Source: Burkholderiales bacterium
Lineage (GTDB): Bacteria; Pseudomonadota; Gammaproteobacteria; Burkholderiales; Nitrosomonadaceae
DNA length: 64,000 nt
Direction: 5' to 3'
NCBI GenBank assembly: GCA_015075225.1
Contig: JABTUQ010000003.1
Location: 248,001 to 312,000, forward strand
Positions within the stretch are counted from its first letter, which is position 1. Each line of letters starts with the position of its first letter. The notes below the pieces were generated by a model, which saw only the letters and a list, made by a program, of their open reading frames with translations, searched no databases and was not told the DNA's origin. The translations under genes and the position numbers were made by a program. Of the stretch, positions 19,310 to 29,807 are shown piece after piece.

Positions 19310-19896
19310 GCTGCATCCTTGTTCATTACTGGTTTTCAGGAGAGGAGATCAAGCCTCGGTACTGTTGTAAACAGCGTGGCTGAAGCAAATATCAGGATAT
19401 GGATGAGTTCAGAGATTACCGGGCCAGCGAAAGAATGGCGATTGCATCTGCCAAAGCCATCAATCGGGGGCAGAGAATGCCAGGATTGGTTTCTCTAAAT
19501 CTGGCAGGCATGAAATGATCCGGCAGGTGGTGTGTACTTGGTGCACTACATAACTCCGCCAGCGTCACTGGTACAAGGTGCACTCTGTGCACCAAACCTT
19601 TAGCTCGCAGTCCTGCAGCTCTTATTTTTCCGGGGGGAGGGTGCATGGAATGCGCCCTACAGGCTGAGGCACCACGGCCCGACGGGCCTCTCGATGGCGT
19701 GGCGAGCGGGCGCAGTTCATAAAAAACCAGTCCCGAGGTTACGCAGCTGACAATGTCAGGATCGTTGTATCATTCACGCGAAGTCGCAGTGTTACACGTG
19801 CCGGGCGGGGCATAGTCACGGCTATACGGCGGACACAAACATTGCTGAGACGGAATAAACCGGCGCTTCCTTACGTATCTTTGACAACGTGGTGAC
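19310..19896. other. Gap with relics, no intact gene
   Basis: The stretch 19792-19860 reads CYTCRAGHSHGYTADTNIAE in one plus-strand frame, which resembles the zinc-ribbon and last Asp region of a TnpB protein and may be a relic of a second such element. The remaining bases give no recognised gene. Confidence 0.3.
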
Positions 19897-20655
19897 ATGA
19901 TCACTATTTCTATCGTCAGTCATGGCCAGTCGGCTCTGGTTGAACAATTACTCGCGGATTTGGCCAGACTGGATATATCCATGGTTACTGAAGTTCTGGT
20001 CACCCTCAATATCCCCGAAACCATTGCATTTAAGCCCCGTGACTACCCTTATCCGGTCAGCGTGTTGAGAAATACTGCAGCCAGGGGGTTTGGCGCGAAC
20101 CACAATGCCGCCTTCCGGCAGGCGAAAGGGGAGTTGTTCTGTGTGGTGAACCCTGATATTCGTTTGCCGGATAATCCTTTTTCAATCCTGATCGAAGAGA
20201 TTGCACGTCATTCCGCAGGCGTGATCGGGCCCATGGTGGTAACACCTGATGGCATGGTTGAGGATAACGTACGTCATTTTCCAGTCCTGACATCGCTGGC
20301 AGCAAAATTATTGGGATATGGTGATGGCCGCTATGTTTTTACTGCCAGGGATAAGACATTTGCAGCGGATTGGGTGGCGGGCATGTTCATGTTGTTTCGT
20401 GCCAGGGATTTTCGCGCAGTTGGAGGTTTTGATGAAGCTTTCTTTTTGTACTACGAGGATGTCGATATTTGTGCACGTATGTGGAAATCGGGACGATCGG
20501 TATTGGTGTGCCCAAATGTCAGAGTGATCCATAATGCGCAGCGGTCGAGCCGCCGGAATCTACGTTACATGAAGTGGCATGCTTTGAGTCTGGCTCGATA
20601 CCTTTGCAAACACTGGGGACGATTGCCCCGGACAACCGGTCAGCAGATGGAGTAG
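19897..20655 (+). CDS. Family 2 glycosyltransferase (rhamnosyltransferase-like)
   Basis: The 252-residue GT2 enzyme opens with ITISIVSHGQSALVEQLLAD, has VLRNTAARGFGANHNAAFRQ and the metal/donor motif CVVNPDIRLPDNP, then GGFDEAFFLYYEDVDICARM, a close match to WbbL-like rhamnosyltransferases. It would add a sugar from a nucleotide donor during surface glycan assembly. No membrane segment is obvious. It is intact, unlike most of the cluster, and is followed 5 bases later by a truncated frame cut by a repeat. Confidence 0.88.
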   Translation: MITISIVSHGQSALVEQLLADLARLDISMVTEVLVTLNIPETIAFKPRDYPYPVSVLRNTAARGFGANHNAAFRQAKGELFCVVNPDIRLPDNPFSILIEEIARHSAGVIGPMVVTPDGMVEDNVRHFPVLTSLAAKLLGYGDGRYVFTARDKTFAADWVAGMFMLFRARDFRAVGGFDEAFFLYYEDVDICARMWKSGRSVLVCPNVRVIHNAQRSSRRNLRYMKWHALSLARYLCKHWGRLPRTTGQQME

Positions 20656-20660
20656 CTGTC

Positions 20661-20714
20661 ATGAAAGTGCTGGTGTTAGCAGATACTGCGAATAGTTGCT
20701 TGTATTCTTTTTAG
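20661..20714 (+). pseudogene. 17-codon stub of a lost gene ending in repeat copy A
   Basis: ATG 20661 opens MKVLVLADTANSCLYSF and stops at TAG 20712-20714, which is part of the left end of the 148-bp repeat. The start resembles a nucleotide-binding enzyme of the polysaccharide cluster. The rest of the gene is gone. Confidence 0.45.
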
Positions 20715-20858
20715 GGAATCTCTGAAAAACTACCTGCGTTGTTATTTTTGCGTTAAAAATCGGCTCAAAATGCTCATTTATTACATATAAACTCCGCTTT
20801 TTTTGCCGATTTTTCCTTGAACTGACTGCCTCGCTGACGTTTTTCAGAGATTCCTTAG
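20711..20858. repeat. 148-bp repeat with terminal inverted repeats, copy A
   Basis: Ends TTAGGGAATCTCTGAAAAAC and, read from the other side, CTAAGGAATCTCTGAAAAAC pair over about 20 bases. Three more copies lie at 25415, 38424 and 41972. It has the size and structure of a miniature inverted-repeat transposable element. The parent transposase is not in the window. Confidence 0.8.
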
Positions 20859-20937
20859 TTGGTGTTGGTAGTACTTTGTTAATCTTTGAGATGAGAGTTC
20901 TCCTGTAAAAAATCATTGTTATGAAGCGATTCCAGAA

Positions 20938-22002
20938 ATGACTTCAGCCGTAATTTTTCCCTGGCAGCAGGCAGTTTGGCAGCAAATGAAGCCAGCAGGA
21001 AATGCAAGGCAACACCACGCGCTATTGCTGAAAGGGCGCCGGGGGATCGGCAAACTGGGTTTTGCACTTGCTCTGGCGCAATCCAGGCTGTGCGGGCAGG
21101 TGGATGCAGCGGGCAGGGCGTGCGGGAAATGTCAGGATTGCTATTGGTTTGAACAGGGGACACATCCAAACTTTCGTTTGCTGATGCCGGAGGCGTTGTC
21201 TGTGCCGGGCGAATCCGCTGATGGGGAAGGCGAAGGGAATCAGAGCGAAGCCGGGAGTGCAAAATCTGCACGGAAACCAAGTCAGCAGATTAGTGTGGCG
21301 CAGGTGCGGGCACTGGATGATTTTATTTATTTGAGTGCTCACCAGGCACGTGACAAGGTGGTGCTGATCCACCCGGCCGAGGCAATGAATACGGCCGCTG
21401 CCAATGCGTTACTGAAAAAACTGGAGGAACCTCCGCCGGAGGTGTTGTTTATTCTGGTGACGCATAATATGGCGCTGATCCCGCTTACCATCGTCAGCCG
21501 TTGCCAGCAGGTGGCCATGTCGGCGCCGGATCAGGCTGCGGCTAGAGGCTGGTTGATCCAGCAGGGCGTGGCTGATCCCGATTTCCGTCTGGCGATATCA
21601 GGGTTTGCACCATTGCAGGCATTGCAGTATGACGAACAGCAAGCCACTTACCATGCCGATTTTATCCGGTGTTTGAGTGTCCCGGAGAAACTGGATCCGA
21701 TTGAGCTGGCAGAAAAACTGCACAAGCAGGATTTGTCCAGCGTAACCGGCTGGCTGCAAAAATGGTGCTATGACCTGATGAGCTGCCGTGCCAGCGGGCG
21801 GGTGCGTTACCATCTGCAGCAGATGGCAGTGATCCAGCGGCAGGCGGTTGTTATTGATCCGGTTGCTTGCGGGTTTTTATGGCGCAGCCTGGTTGCGTCG
21901 CAGCAACTGGCGCGCCATCCGCTCAATCCCAGATTGTTTCTGGAGGAAATACTGCTGAACTATGTGGATCTGATACGTCCTGCACGTTCAAAAGCAGGAT
22001 GA
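20938..22002 (+). CDS. holB: DNA polymerase III delta-prime subunit
   Basis: A 354-residue clamp-loader subunit: HALLLKGRRGIGKLGFALAL (Walker A-like), zinc ribbon cysteines CGQVDAAGRACGKCQDC, then LSAHQARDKVVLIHPAEAMN, AAANALLKKLEEPPPEVLFI and the sensor VSRCQ. Together with tau and delta it opens the beta clamp. An insert of about 35 polar residues (GESADGEGEGNQSEAG) sits between the zinc site and the next strand. The upstream neighbour expected in many relatives (tmk) is missing; a repeat and a truncated frame lie there. Confidence 0.93.
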   Translation: MTSAVIFPWQQAVWQQMKPAGNARQHHALLLKGRRGIGKLGFALALAQSRLCGQVDAAGRACGKCQDCYWFEQGTHPNFRLLMPEALSVPGESADGEGEGNQSEAGSAKSARKPSQQISVAQVRALDDFIYLSAHQARDKVVLIHPAEAMNTAAANALLKKLEEPPPEVLFILVTHNMALIPLTIVSRCQQVAMSAPDQAAARGWLIQQGVADPDFRLAISGFAPLQALQYDEQQATYHADFIRCLSVPEKLDPIELAEKLHKQDLSSVTGWLQKWCYDLMSCRASGRVRYHLQQMAVIQRQAVVIDPVACGFLWRSLVASQQLARHPLNPRLFLEEILLNYVDLIRPARSKAG

Positions 22003-22006
22003 AATA

Positions 22007-22498
22007 CTACTGAATGCACGATTCGCTTGTTGAATCGACAGTGCAGGCCCAGAGTGTCCGGTGGATACCTGCTGCACGGTTGAACAGGTGATCGGCCTGC
22101 TGCGATTTTTGCTGTTCCAGGGAGAGCGAGACTTTTTCCGGTACGAGGTAAGATTGGACCCAGAAACGGATTCTGCAGAACTCTTCTTCCTTGGCGCATA
22201 GCCGGTGAATGGCGGAGCTGTAAATGGTTTTATCCGCCTGCCGCCCTTTTTCGATTAGCACCATGTTCACGAATTTGCCTGAATCTCCCATTTCCAGTTT
22301 GCGTATCAGCTTCCAGCCAATGCCGCTGGGGAGTGCCTGTTCATCGGATTGAGTTGCTGATTCTGTTGCAGTGGTTGCTGTTTGTTCAACAGCCGCTGAC
22401 GGCGTGGTTTCAGCCTGTTCTCCCTCTTGTCCTGCAAAAACCAGGGTGGACCAGCCGATAACAAAAGCGGCCAGTAGTCCTTTTCCCGTTTTATTCAT
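22007..22498 (-). CDS. Secreted or periplasmic protein of unknown function
   Basis: From ATG 22498 the 163-residue protein has a signal peptide (MNKTGKGLLAAFVIGWSTLVFAG), a Thr/Ser/Ala-rich linker of about 35 residues, and a compact domain with GIGWKLIRKLEMGDSGKFVN, two close cysteines (LCAKEEEFCRI) and a last pair (ACTVDSTSESC). The four cysteines suggest disulfides. No family is recognised. It converges with holB with only 4 bases between stops. Confidence 0.65.
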   Translation of the reverse strand: MNKTGKGLLAAFVIGWSTLVFAGQEGEQAETTPSAAVEQTATTATESATQSDEQALPSGIGWKLIRKLEMGDSGKFVNMVLIEKGRQADKTIYSSAIHRLCAKEEEFCRIRFWVQSYLVPEKVSLSLEQQKSQQADHLFNRAAGIHRTLWACTVDSTSESCIQ

Positions 22499-22588
22499 TT
22501 GATTCTCCAGATAAAAATTGAAATGTATTATCCTGTCTGCGTACAGTTTTGGTAGCCAGACTGTCCGCAGACAAATGAAAATCTGATC

Positions 22589-25303
22589 ATGACAACCCGT
22601 TTCCCTGACGCTCGACAGACTAATGTAACCGATCTTATCCAAAGACTGGATGACTGTGCAACGGTTGTAACCGGAAACCGGCGGTTGGCGCGCGCGCTTG
22701 TTCAGGCATTCAATCGGGCCAAATCTGCTGAAGGGAACGAGGCATGGCCTGCGCCGGATATTCTGCCGTGGGAAGCCTGGTTGCAGCGATTATGGCAGGA
22801 GGCGATCATCTCCGGACAGGTAGAGGCAGCGCAGATTATGTTGCTGACACCGCATCAGGAATTTTCATCTGGCAGGGAATAGCAAGGAACACTTGGGAAG
22901 TATGCAGTTGCAAGCAGCCAATGAAACGGTTAACCGCCTGATGGATGCATGGCAGATGCTACAGGCATGGCATATTCCCCGCCGCAAAACGGATTTCAGC
23001 CATAACGCGGATACCCGGTTATTCTGGCGGTTGGTGGCAGTATTCGAAGCAAAATGCAGAGAACATAGCTGGCTTTCGTTGGCCAGATTGCCAGGCGTAC
23101 TGGCGGGCTGTGTGCAGGCTGGCAATTTGCAGCTGCCGCGCGAATTGGTGCTGACCGGCTTTGACGAATGGACTCCGCAACAATCATCGTTGCTGGATAT
23201 GCTCGATCAAGCAGGGTGTGCATGGCAGTGGCTGCAGCTCTCCGGACAGCCGGCCGGGATCGGCAAACTGGCGTGTGCTGATAGCCGCGATGAGATCCGG
23301 CTGGCGGCGCACTGGATCCGGCGCCGTCTGGCAGAAAATCCGGCGGCACGGATTGCGCTGGTGGTGCCGGAACTGGCTGCCCAGCGCGAAATGATCTGCC
23401 AGACACTCGACGAAGTGCTGATTCCGCAGGCATTGCAGCCGGGCCAGCATACGCTGGTGCGGCCTTACAACCTGTCGTTGGGCAGGCCGCTCAACCGGTA
23501 TCCACCTGTCAGTCTGGCACTGGATGCACTTGATTTGTCAGCAGCCATCATCGAATTGCCGCATGCCAGCCGGGTGTTGCGTTCTTCGTTCATTGCGGGC
23601 GGGGAGCGGGAAGTGGGCGCGCGTGCCTTGCTGGATGCCCGCTTGCGTGAAGCGGGTGAATGGAATCTGACTGTGCAAAAGTTGCTGGCAGAGGCTTCGC
23701 AGGGTGGGCAATCTTATTCATGCCCATTGCTGGCGCAACATCTGGCTGAATTCAGCCAGCGGATACAACAGCAACGTACATCCGTCCATCCCGGCGAATG
23801 GGCACAACGATTCGAGCAGTGGCTGAAGGCTATTGGCTGGCCGGGGGAGCGTGGATTATCCAGTGAGGAATATCAGGCCATCCAGGCATGGCAGAAACTG
23901 CTGAGAGAATTTGCCGCGCTGGACTGGGTTACCCGGCCAATCAGTTTGGACGCTGCGCTGGAGCAGCTCAGGCACATGGTTGCCAGTACGGTTTTCCAGC
24001 CGGAATCGGCGGAAGCGCCAGTGCAGGTGCTGGGACTGTTTGAAGCCAGCGGGCTGCAATTCGATCATCTCTGGATCATGGGGTTGCATGATGGTGTATT
24101 CCCCGCGCCGCCCCGGCCCAATCCTTTTCTTCCCCTGATCCTGCAGCGCAAGGCAGATGCACCGCATTCCAGCGCCGGACGTGAATTGCGCGTGGCAGAG
24201 GCGCTGCTGCAGCGGATTATTGCCAGCGCGGCGGATGTCGTCATCAGTTACCCGCAGCGCAATGGTGATGAAATGCTTGATGCCAGTCCACTGATCAAGG
24301 ATTTTTCGGCACTGGACAAGGAAGAATGCGTGGGCGAATCGTTGCCCGCCTGGCGAGAGAGTATCTATCGCAGCCGCCGACAAGTAGTGCTGTCAGAAGA
24401 TGCCGCGCCTGCCTTTGCCGGAACGGCGATCCCGGGCGGCAGCCAGATGTTTAAACTGCAGGCCGCCTGTCCGTTTCTGGCATTTGCCGAACTGCGGCTG
24501 GGTGCCCGGCCACTGGGCCGTATACAGACCGCCTGACTGCGCTGGTGCGCGGTTCTTTGCTGCACCGGGTCATGGAAACGATCTGGGGCGAATTGGATTC
24601 ATCGGCGGCGCTGATCGCCTTGTCTGTGGATGAATTGGGTGCTTTGGTTGCCGGCAAGATCAACGATGCGATACAGGAAATCGCACCGCGCTATCCATAC
24701 ACGTTTGGCCAGCGTTTGCAGGCGCTAGAAAGCAGACGATTGCATGCACTGGTGCTGGCATGGCTGGAGGTGGAAAAACAGCGCCCGCCTTTCCGTGTGT
24801 CAGGCCGGGAAAAGAAAATAGGGCTGGAGCTGGATGGCGTGCGCATCCGTGTGAAGATAGATCGTATCGATACACTGGCAGAAGGAGGCGAGTTGCTGAT
24901 CGACTATAAAACCGGTGAAGTCAAGGCTGCGGCGTGGTTTGGCGATCGTCCGGATGAACCGCAATTGCCGTTATACAGTCTGGCGTTTACTGACGAGCTG
25001 GCCGGGATGGCTTTTGCCCGCATCCGGGCGGGTGAGGCCGATTTTGATGGGGTGGCCAGAGAGGAAGTATCGATTTCCGGTGTGAAGTCTTTTGGAAAAT
25101 TGAAGTACACCCGGGAAGCAGCAAGCTGGGATGAGGTGCTGGCCAGCTGGCGCCAGACGATCGAACGGCTGGCACAGGATTTTCTGGCTGGGGAAGCCGG
25201 GGTGAATCCCAGGCAATATCCACAAACTTGCACCTACTGCGAACTTAAACCCTTGTGCAGGATTGGTGAATCGCTGGAGGCGGTGGAAGATAAAGAGCGA
25301 TAG
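22589..25303 (+). pseudogene. AddB-like helicase/exonuclease (RecB-type nuclease), three frameshifts
   Basis: Three consecutive frames (22589-22882, 22893-24536, 24545-25303) together give one protein of about 900 residues of the class called probable DNA repair protein. Its C-terminus is a PD-(D/E)XK nuclease: IDYKTGEVKAAAW then PQLPLYSLAF, and CTYCELKPLC, which fits an iron-sulfur anchor. Shifts are at about 22862 (run of T), 22878 (run of A) and 24518 (G/C run); each is cured by adding one base to a short run. The N-terminal GNRRLARAL motif is a degenerate helicase start. It would act with a helicase in double-strand break repair. Either truly broken or a consensus problem. Confidence 0.72.
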
Positions 25304-25414
25304 AAGTTTTTGCGCTCTTGCCCGCTGTGCCCGGCTATATCCTGATCTTCCCTGATGTTGCGGGCGCGTGGTAGTCGCTTTGCCTGGCGAGGAGGTCAAT
25401 GGGCAATCTTGTGT

Positions 25415-25562
25415 TTAGGGAATCTCTGAAGAACTACCTGCATTGTCATTTCTGCGTTAAAAATCGGCTTAAAATGCTCATTTATTACGTATAAACTCCG
25501 CTTTTTCTCCGATTTTTGCCTTGAACTGACTGCCTCGCTGACGTTTTTCAGAGGCTCCTTAG
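25415..25562. repeat. 148-bp repeat, copy B
   Basis: Same length and orientation as copy A. It lies between the convergent ends of the AddB-like gene and sbcC. Its right end supplies the TAA stop codon of sbcC at 25561-25559. Confidence 0.8.
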
Positions 25563-28500
25563 TGTTGTCTGCATCCCGGCCCAGCCAGAACGCTTCTGCC
25601 GCCTGACCGAGGGATGACCTGAATGCGGGTGCTGATGCGTTCCTGCAGTGCACCCACATGAGAAATGACGCCGATCAGCTTACCTTCCTGCTGCAGATTG
25701 GCAAGGGTTTCCAGGGCGGTGTCGAGTGCTTCTTCATCCAGCGTGCCAAAGCCTTCATCCAGAAACAGGGAATCCACGCGGATATGGTGGCTGACCATGC
25801 GGGAGAGGCCGAGTGCCAGCGCTAGGCTGATAACGAAGCTTTCTCCGCCCGACAGGTTTTTGGTGGAGCGGATTTCGCCTGCCTGATACTGGTCGATGAC
25901 GTTGAGTTCCAGTGGTCTGATCGGGTCGCGGATCAGGAGGTAGCGATCGGACATCTTTTGCAGTTGCCGGTTGGCATGGCGGATCATGACTTCGAACGTC
26001 AATCCCTGGGCGAAGTTGCGGTATTTTTTGCCATCAGCCGAGCCGATGAGCTCATGCAGATCGTCCCAGCGTACACATTCCCGTTTTTGTGCCTCGATTG
26101 CCTGTAGTTGCTCCTGTTGTTTTTGCCGGATGCGTTCGTTATCAGCCAGCTTTTGCCGGATGCCGCCGATTTCCTGTTGCAGGGCTTGCTGGTGGGTGGT
26201 CGCTTGTATCAGCGCCTGTTCGTGAAAACCAGCGGGTTGATCGGTCATGCGTTTTAGCCGCTCACTTTCCAGCGCATTGATCTTGTCTTTTTGTTGTGTA
26301 TCCAGCACAGTTTTTTCCTCTGCAAGCTGCTGGGCCTGTTGTGCGAGCTGTTTGCGTTCTTCTTCCGGCAGACAGGCAGCGAGGAAGGCGGTTTCATCCA
26401 TAAATCCGGCCTGGTTAAGCCGGGCGGTAAAACTGGCCAGCAGTGTGTTCAATTGATTGGCGCGCGTGGCCATATTTTTTTCCAGATCTTCCACTCTGTT
26501 TTTTAACTTGCCGGTTTCGCGTGTTTCTTCTTCCAGTTGCTGGCGCGTGCGATCTACCAGCTTTTGCGCGATTTCCACGGCTGCAGCAAGTTGCTGCTCT
26601 TCCTGATCGGTCTGCTTTCCGGCAAACAACTGAAAGCGCGTCGCGCGTAATGCGGCGAGTTCCTGTTGTAGCTGCGCCAGCTGTTGCTGCTGTTGTGCGA
26701 GCGTTTCTTCCTGCTGGCGGAGCAGGGTGGATTGATGCTGCGCGCGCGCTGTCAATTCGTTGATTTGCTGTTCCAGTGCCGATTTTTGCTGTTGCCGCTG
26801 CAACCATTGATCACGCCGGGCGGTGAGCTGGGTTTCGATTTGGTCGAGATTATCAAAAGATAGTTTTCCGGGTTGATGCTGCGCTGTTTCCAGCTGCAAT
26901 TTCTGCAGCAGATCGTGCAGTTGCCGATTGAGTGTTTCTGCTTCCTGGCGAATGTGTTGCAGCATCCGTGTTTCGGTTGACTGCTGGTGCAATGTGCGCT
27001 GTTGTTCCTGCGTGGCCAGGGTTGCCATTTCTCTGGTTTTATCCAGCCCGGTCCGCAGTGTATTGATTCCGTTTTCCAGGGTTTCAGCCGATTGCAGCGT
27101 GCCGGTTTTTTGCAACAGCTGATGGGTGATTTTCTGCAGTAACGACGGTAGCTGCTGTTGCAGATCCGGTAAGGTGGCACCGGGCAACAAGGTGACGGCG
27201 CATTGGTGTATCAGCGTTTCATTTGCCTGAACCTGCCGTTGGTATTCCTGCTGTCTGGCGGCAATCTGTTCAATATCCTTGGTGATTTCCACCTGCCGGA
27301 TTTTCAGGCGGGAGATGACGTTGTTGCACTCTTTCAGCGCTATTTTTGCCTGGCTCAGTGCAAGCTGCGTTTCATCTGGCTGCGGAATGTTTCCAGTGGC
27401 AAAAGGGTGGTGCAATGCACCACACAGCGGGCAGGGCTCTTCCTCTTTCAGTTGTTGTCTGGTTTTTTCAAAGTGCAGGATGGTTTTGAGCAGCCGATCC
27501 TGGTTTTCCAGCAGGTTGATTTCCCGCTCATGGGCGGCAAGCATGGTTTCCTGTGTTTTGAGTTGCCCGGCAAGGGCTGATTGTTCAGCCAGCAACTGGC
27601 GGGCATGTTGTTCCAGACCGGTGGATGCGGATTTTGCTTCCTTCAGCATTTGTACGGCTTCTGCAGCGCGTGTTGCCAGTGTTTTGTGTTCGGTCAGCGA
27701 GGTGACTTCCTGTCGCCAGTCCGCCAGAGTGCGGTTTTCCAGCAGTTGCTGGTATTCCGCCTGTTTATGGCCGAACAGATGTTGGCTGTGTGCCAGTTGC
27801 TTTTGCAGGGTTTCACATGTTGCTGTCTGTGTATGTACGGCAAGATCAATTTCGGCAAGATGTTTTTCGCAGGCTTGTATGGTGGCCAGTCTGGTCTGGT
27901 GTTGTGCCCGAATCTGCCGGAGGGTGCCGATTTGTGCGTGGATGCCAGCCAGTGATTCAACCAGTGAGCCATCCGCCTGGATGGTTTCGAGCTCGGTTAA
28001 ATGCGTCGCATGCATTGTTTGCAGGCTGCCAAGCCGAGTTTTATCCTGCTGGTGCTGATTGCGGAGGGCGGCCAGGTTTTTCTGCTGTTCTGCCACGGCT
28101 TTGTCTGCTGCGTTGACCGGGATTTCCTTTTCCCGGATTTGCACATCCAGTTCCCGCACGCGGCGGATCAGCGGGGTGGCTTCCTGTTGGCTTGTCCGTT
28201 GGCGCGCCAGTTGTACCAGTGCCGATTCCAGCGTTTGCCCGGTGTGTCTGGCTGCCTGTTCCAGTCCGGGTAATGTTTGCATACAGATGGCCAGATTACG
28301 CTGATCTGCTTCCTGCGCATTCCGAATAGATGCCAGTTTGCTGTATTCACCTGCCAGTTCAAGTGCGCGGTTGGCCAGATCCAGTTTGTTGCTCTCGGAA
28401 GTAAATGCATGTTTGCGTGCCAGCCATGTTTGCTGACGTTGTGCGATTTGTTGTAATTCCGCTTCGAGCCGGGCCAGATTTTCCAGCCATGCGAGCGTTT

Positions 28501-29230
28501 GCCGTTCGCGGGAAATCTGTTCGCCCAGTGCGGCATCCTGCTGTATTTTCTGGGCAAGTTCGGTGTGAAACTGTTGTTCATAGGCTGCGGTCAGCAGTTG
28601 TATTCCATTGAATCCGGCGGTAAGTTGATCCAGTTCACGTCGTGCAGCAGCACGGGTTTCGTGCACGCGGATGGAGATGCGGCTATATATCCCGGTGCCG
28701 GTGATCTGCTCCAGAATTGGTGCGCGTTCATCAGGTGCGGCCTGCAGGAAGGCGGCAAATTCTCCCTGGGCCAGCAACATGGAGCGGGTGAAGCGGGCGA
28801 AATCCATGCCGGTGGTCTGTTCGATCAGTTTGCTGACCTCGCTGAGCCGGGTTTCCAGCAGCTTGCCGGAATCGGCTTCGACTAGCTCGTGCCGGGGATT
28901 TTGCAATTCTCCCTCCGGTTTTTTGCGTGCCCGGTGCTGTCCCCAATGGCAGCGGAAGCGGCCGGAGTGAGTGGCAAATGTGACTTCAGCAAAGCATTCA
29001 CCTGTCTGCCGGGACATGATTTCATTCTCGCTTTTGCTGATCTTGTTCAGGCGTGGTGTGCGCCCGTACAGTGCCAGGCAAATGGCATCAAGTATGGTTG
29101 TTTTACCTGCGCCGGTCGGGCCGGTAATTGAAAAAATGCCATCCGCTATAAAGTCGGGCTGCGTGAAATCAATTTCCCATTCGCCCACCAGGGAATTCAA
29201 ATTTCTGAAGCGTACCTGCAGGATTTGCAT
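25559..29230 (-). CDS. sbcC: Exonuclease subunit SbcC (SMC-like ATPase)
   Basis: The 1223-residue protein has Walker A GPTGAGKTTILDA near residue 37, long Gln-rich coiled coils on both sides of a zinc hook (EEPCPLCGALHHPF), and the C-terminal ATPase part with LSGGESFVISLALALG and LFLDEGFGTLDEEALD. With the SbcD nuclease it opens and trims hairpin and blocked DNA ends. The frame is intact over 3.7 kb. Its last codons run up to a repeat whose end provides the stop, so the native C-terminus may have been trimmed slightly. sbcD, normally adjacent, is 6.3 kb away on the same strand and is damaged. Confidence 0.93.
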   Translation of the reverse strand: MQILQVRFRNLNSLVGEWEIDFTQPDFIADGIFSITGPTGAGKTTILDAICLALYGRTPRLNKISKSENEIMSRQTGECFAEVTFATHSGRFRCHWGQHRARKKPEGELQNPRHELVEADSGKLLETRLSEVSKLIEQTTGMDFARFTRSMLLAQGEFAAFLQAAPDERAPILEQITGTGIYSRISIRVHETRAAARRELDQLTAGFNGIQLLTAAYEQQFHTELAQKIQQDAALGEQISRERQTLAWLENLARLEAELQQIAQRQQTWLARKHAFTSESNKLDLANRALELAGEYSKLASIRNAQEADQRNLAICMQTLPGLEQAARHTGQTLESALVQLARQRTSQQEATPLIRRVRELDVQIREKEIPVNAADKAVAEQQKNLAALRNQHQQDKTRLGSLQTMHATHLTELETIQADGSLVESLAGIHAQIGTLRQIRAQHQTRLATIQACEKHLAEIDLAVHTQTATCETLQKQLAHSQHLFGHKQAEYQQLLENRTLADWRQEVTSLTEHKTLATRAAEAVQMLKEAKSASTGLEQHARQLLAEQSALAGQLKTQETMLAAHEREINLLENQDRLLKTILHFEKTRQQLKEEEPCPLCGALHHPFATGNIPQPDETQLALSQAKIALKECNNVISRLKIRQVEITKDIEQIAARQQEYQRQVQANETLIHQCAVTLLPGATLPDLQQQLPSLLQKITHQLLQKTGTLQSAETLENGINTLRTGLDKTREMATLATQEQQRTLHQQSTETRMLQHIRQEAETLNRQLHDLLQKLQLETAQHQPGKLSFDNLDQIETQLTARRDQWLQRQQQKSALEQQINELTARAQHQSTLLRQQEETLAQQQQQLAQLQQELAALRATRFQLFAGKQTDQEEQQLAAAVEIAQKLVDRTRQQLEEETRETGKLKNRVEDLEKNMATRANQLNTLLASFTARLNQAGFMDETAFLAACLPEEERKQLAQQAQQLAEEKTVLDTQQKDKINALESERLKRMTDQPAGFHEQALIQATTHQQALQQEIGGIRQKLADNERIRQKQQEQLQAIEAQKRECVRWDDLHELIGSADGKKYRNFAQGLTFEVMIRHANRQLQKMSDRYLLIRDPIRPLELNVIDQYQAGEIRSTKNLSGGESFVISLALALGLSRMVSHHIRVDSLFLDEGFGTLDEEALDTALETLANLQQEGKLIGVISHVGALQERISTRIQVIPRSGGRSVLAGPGCRQH

Positions 29231-29464
29231 GCTGTTGTTTTATCCTTTGATTTCATAAACTTGATGTCCTGAATGACTATGTTTAACGAAAAATACGTCA
29301 TAAATCATTGGGTTATTCTTTTGTTTGTCGTTATCAAAAAAATAATTGACAGAAATTTTTGTATCTGGTATCAATTAACTGTCTTTCTGTAAAGGGAGGC
29401 AACAAGTCTGGACTGTTGGAAGAATTATATTGCTAATGTATTTTTTTCTTATGGGAGACACAAA

Positions 29465-29620
29465 ATGAAACTTGTACTTGTTATCGCAACTTTGCTGGTT
29501 GCAACCACAACACTGACCGCCTGTATGCAACCCAAACCAGGCCAGTATCCTCCAAGCATGTCAATGGAACGTGATTCCATGCCTGACAATGTAGACAAAG
29601 CTGAACAAAACAAAAAATGA
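29465..29620 (+). CDS. Small lipoprotein (51 residues)
   Basis: The short frame opens MKLVLVIATLLVATTTLTAC, a lipoprotein signal with lipobox LTAC and Cys20 as the lipid-bearing residue; the mature part is only 31 polar residues ending DKAEQNKK. GGGAGA lies 9 bases upstream of ATG 29465 and a strong terminator follows, so this is a self-contained transcription unit. Similar tiny lipoproteins occur as single genes; the function is unknown. Confidence 0.65.
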   Translation: MKLVLVIATLLVATTTLTACMQPKPGQYPPSMSMERDSMPDNVDKAEQNKK

Positions 29621-29648
29621 GAAACAGGATATGTCACAACACCTATAA

Positions 29649-29670
29649 CCGCCCTTACGGGCGGTTTTTT
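29649..29670 (+). terminator. Rho-independent terminator
   Basis: Stem CCGCCC/GGGCGG with loop TTAC at 29649-29664, followed by six T. It ends the lipoprotein transcript. Confidence 0.85.
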
Positions 29671-29807
29671 ATTGGGTTCTTGCAAATGTGATTTCCGGAC
29701 CCATTTCTGGAGTAGTACAAACCCCGGCCAGTGAGATCGCGTTTGTGCGTTATTCATATTTTATGTTTCATGGCCGTGTCACACATGACAAAAAAGATTG
29801 AGGAGTG

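Noticed and set aside
27279..28058. Long Cys/Ser-rich plus-strand frame
   Set aside because: Antisense to the Gln-rich coiled coil of sbcC; the odd composition is a reflection of that.
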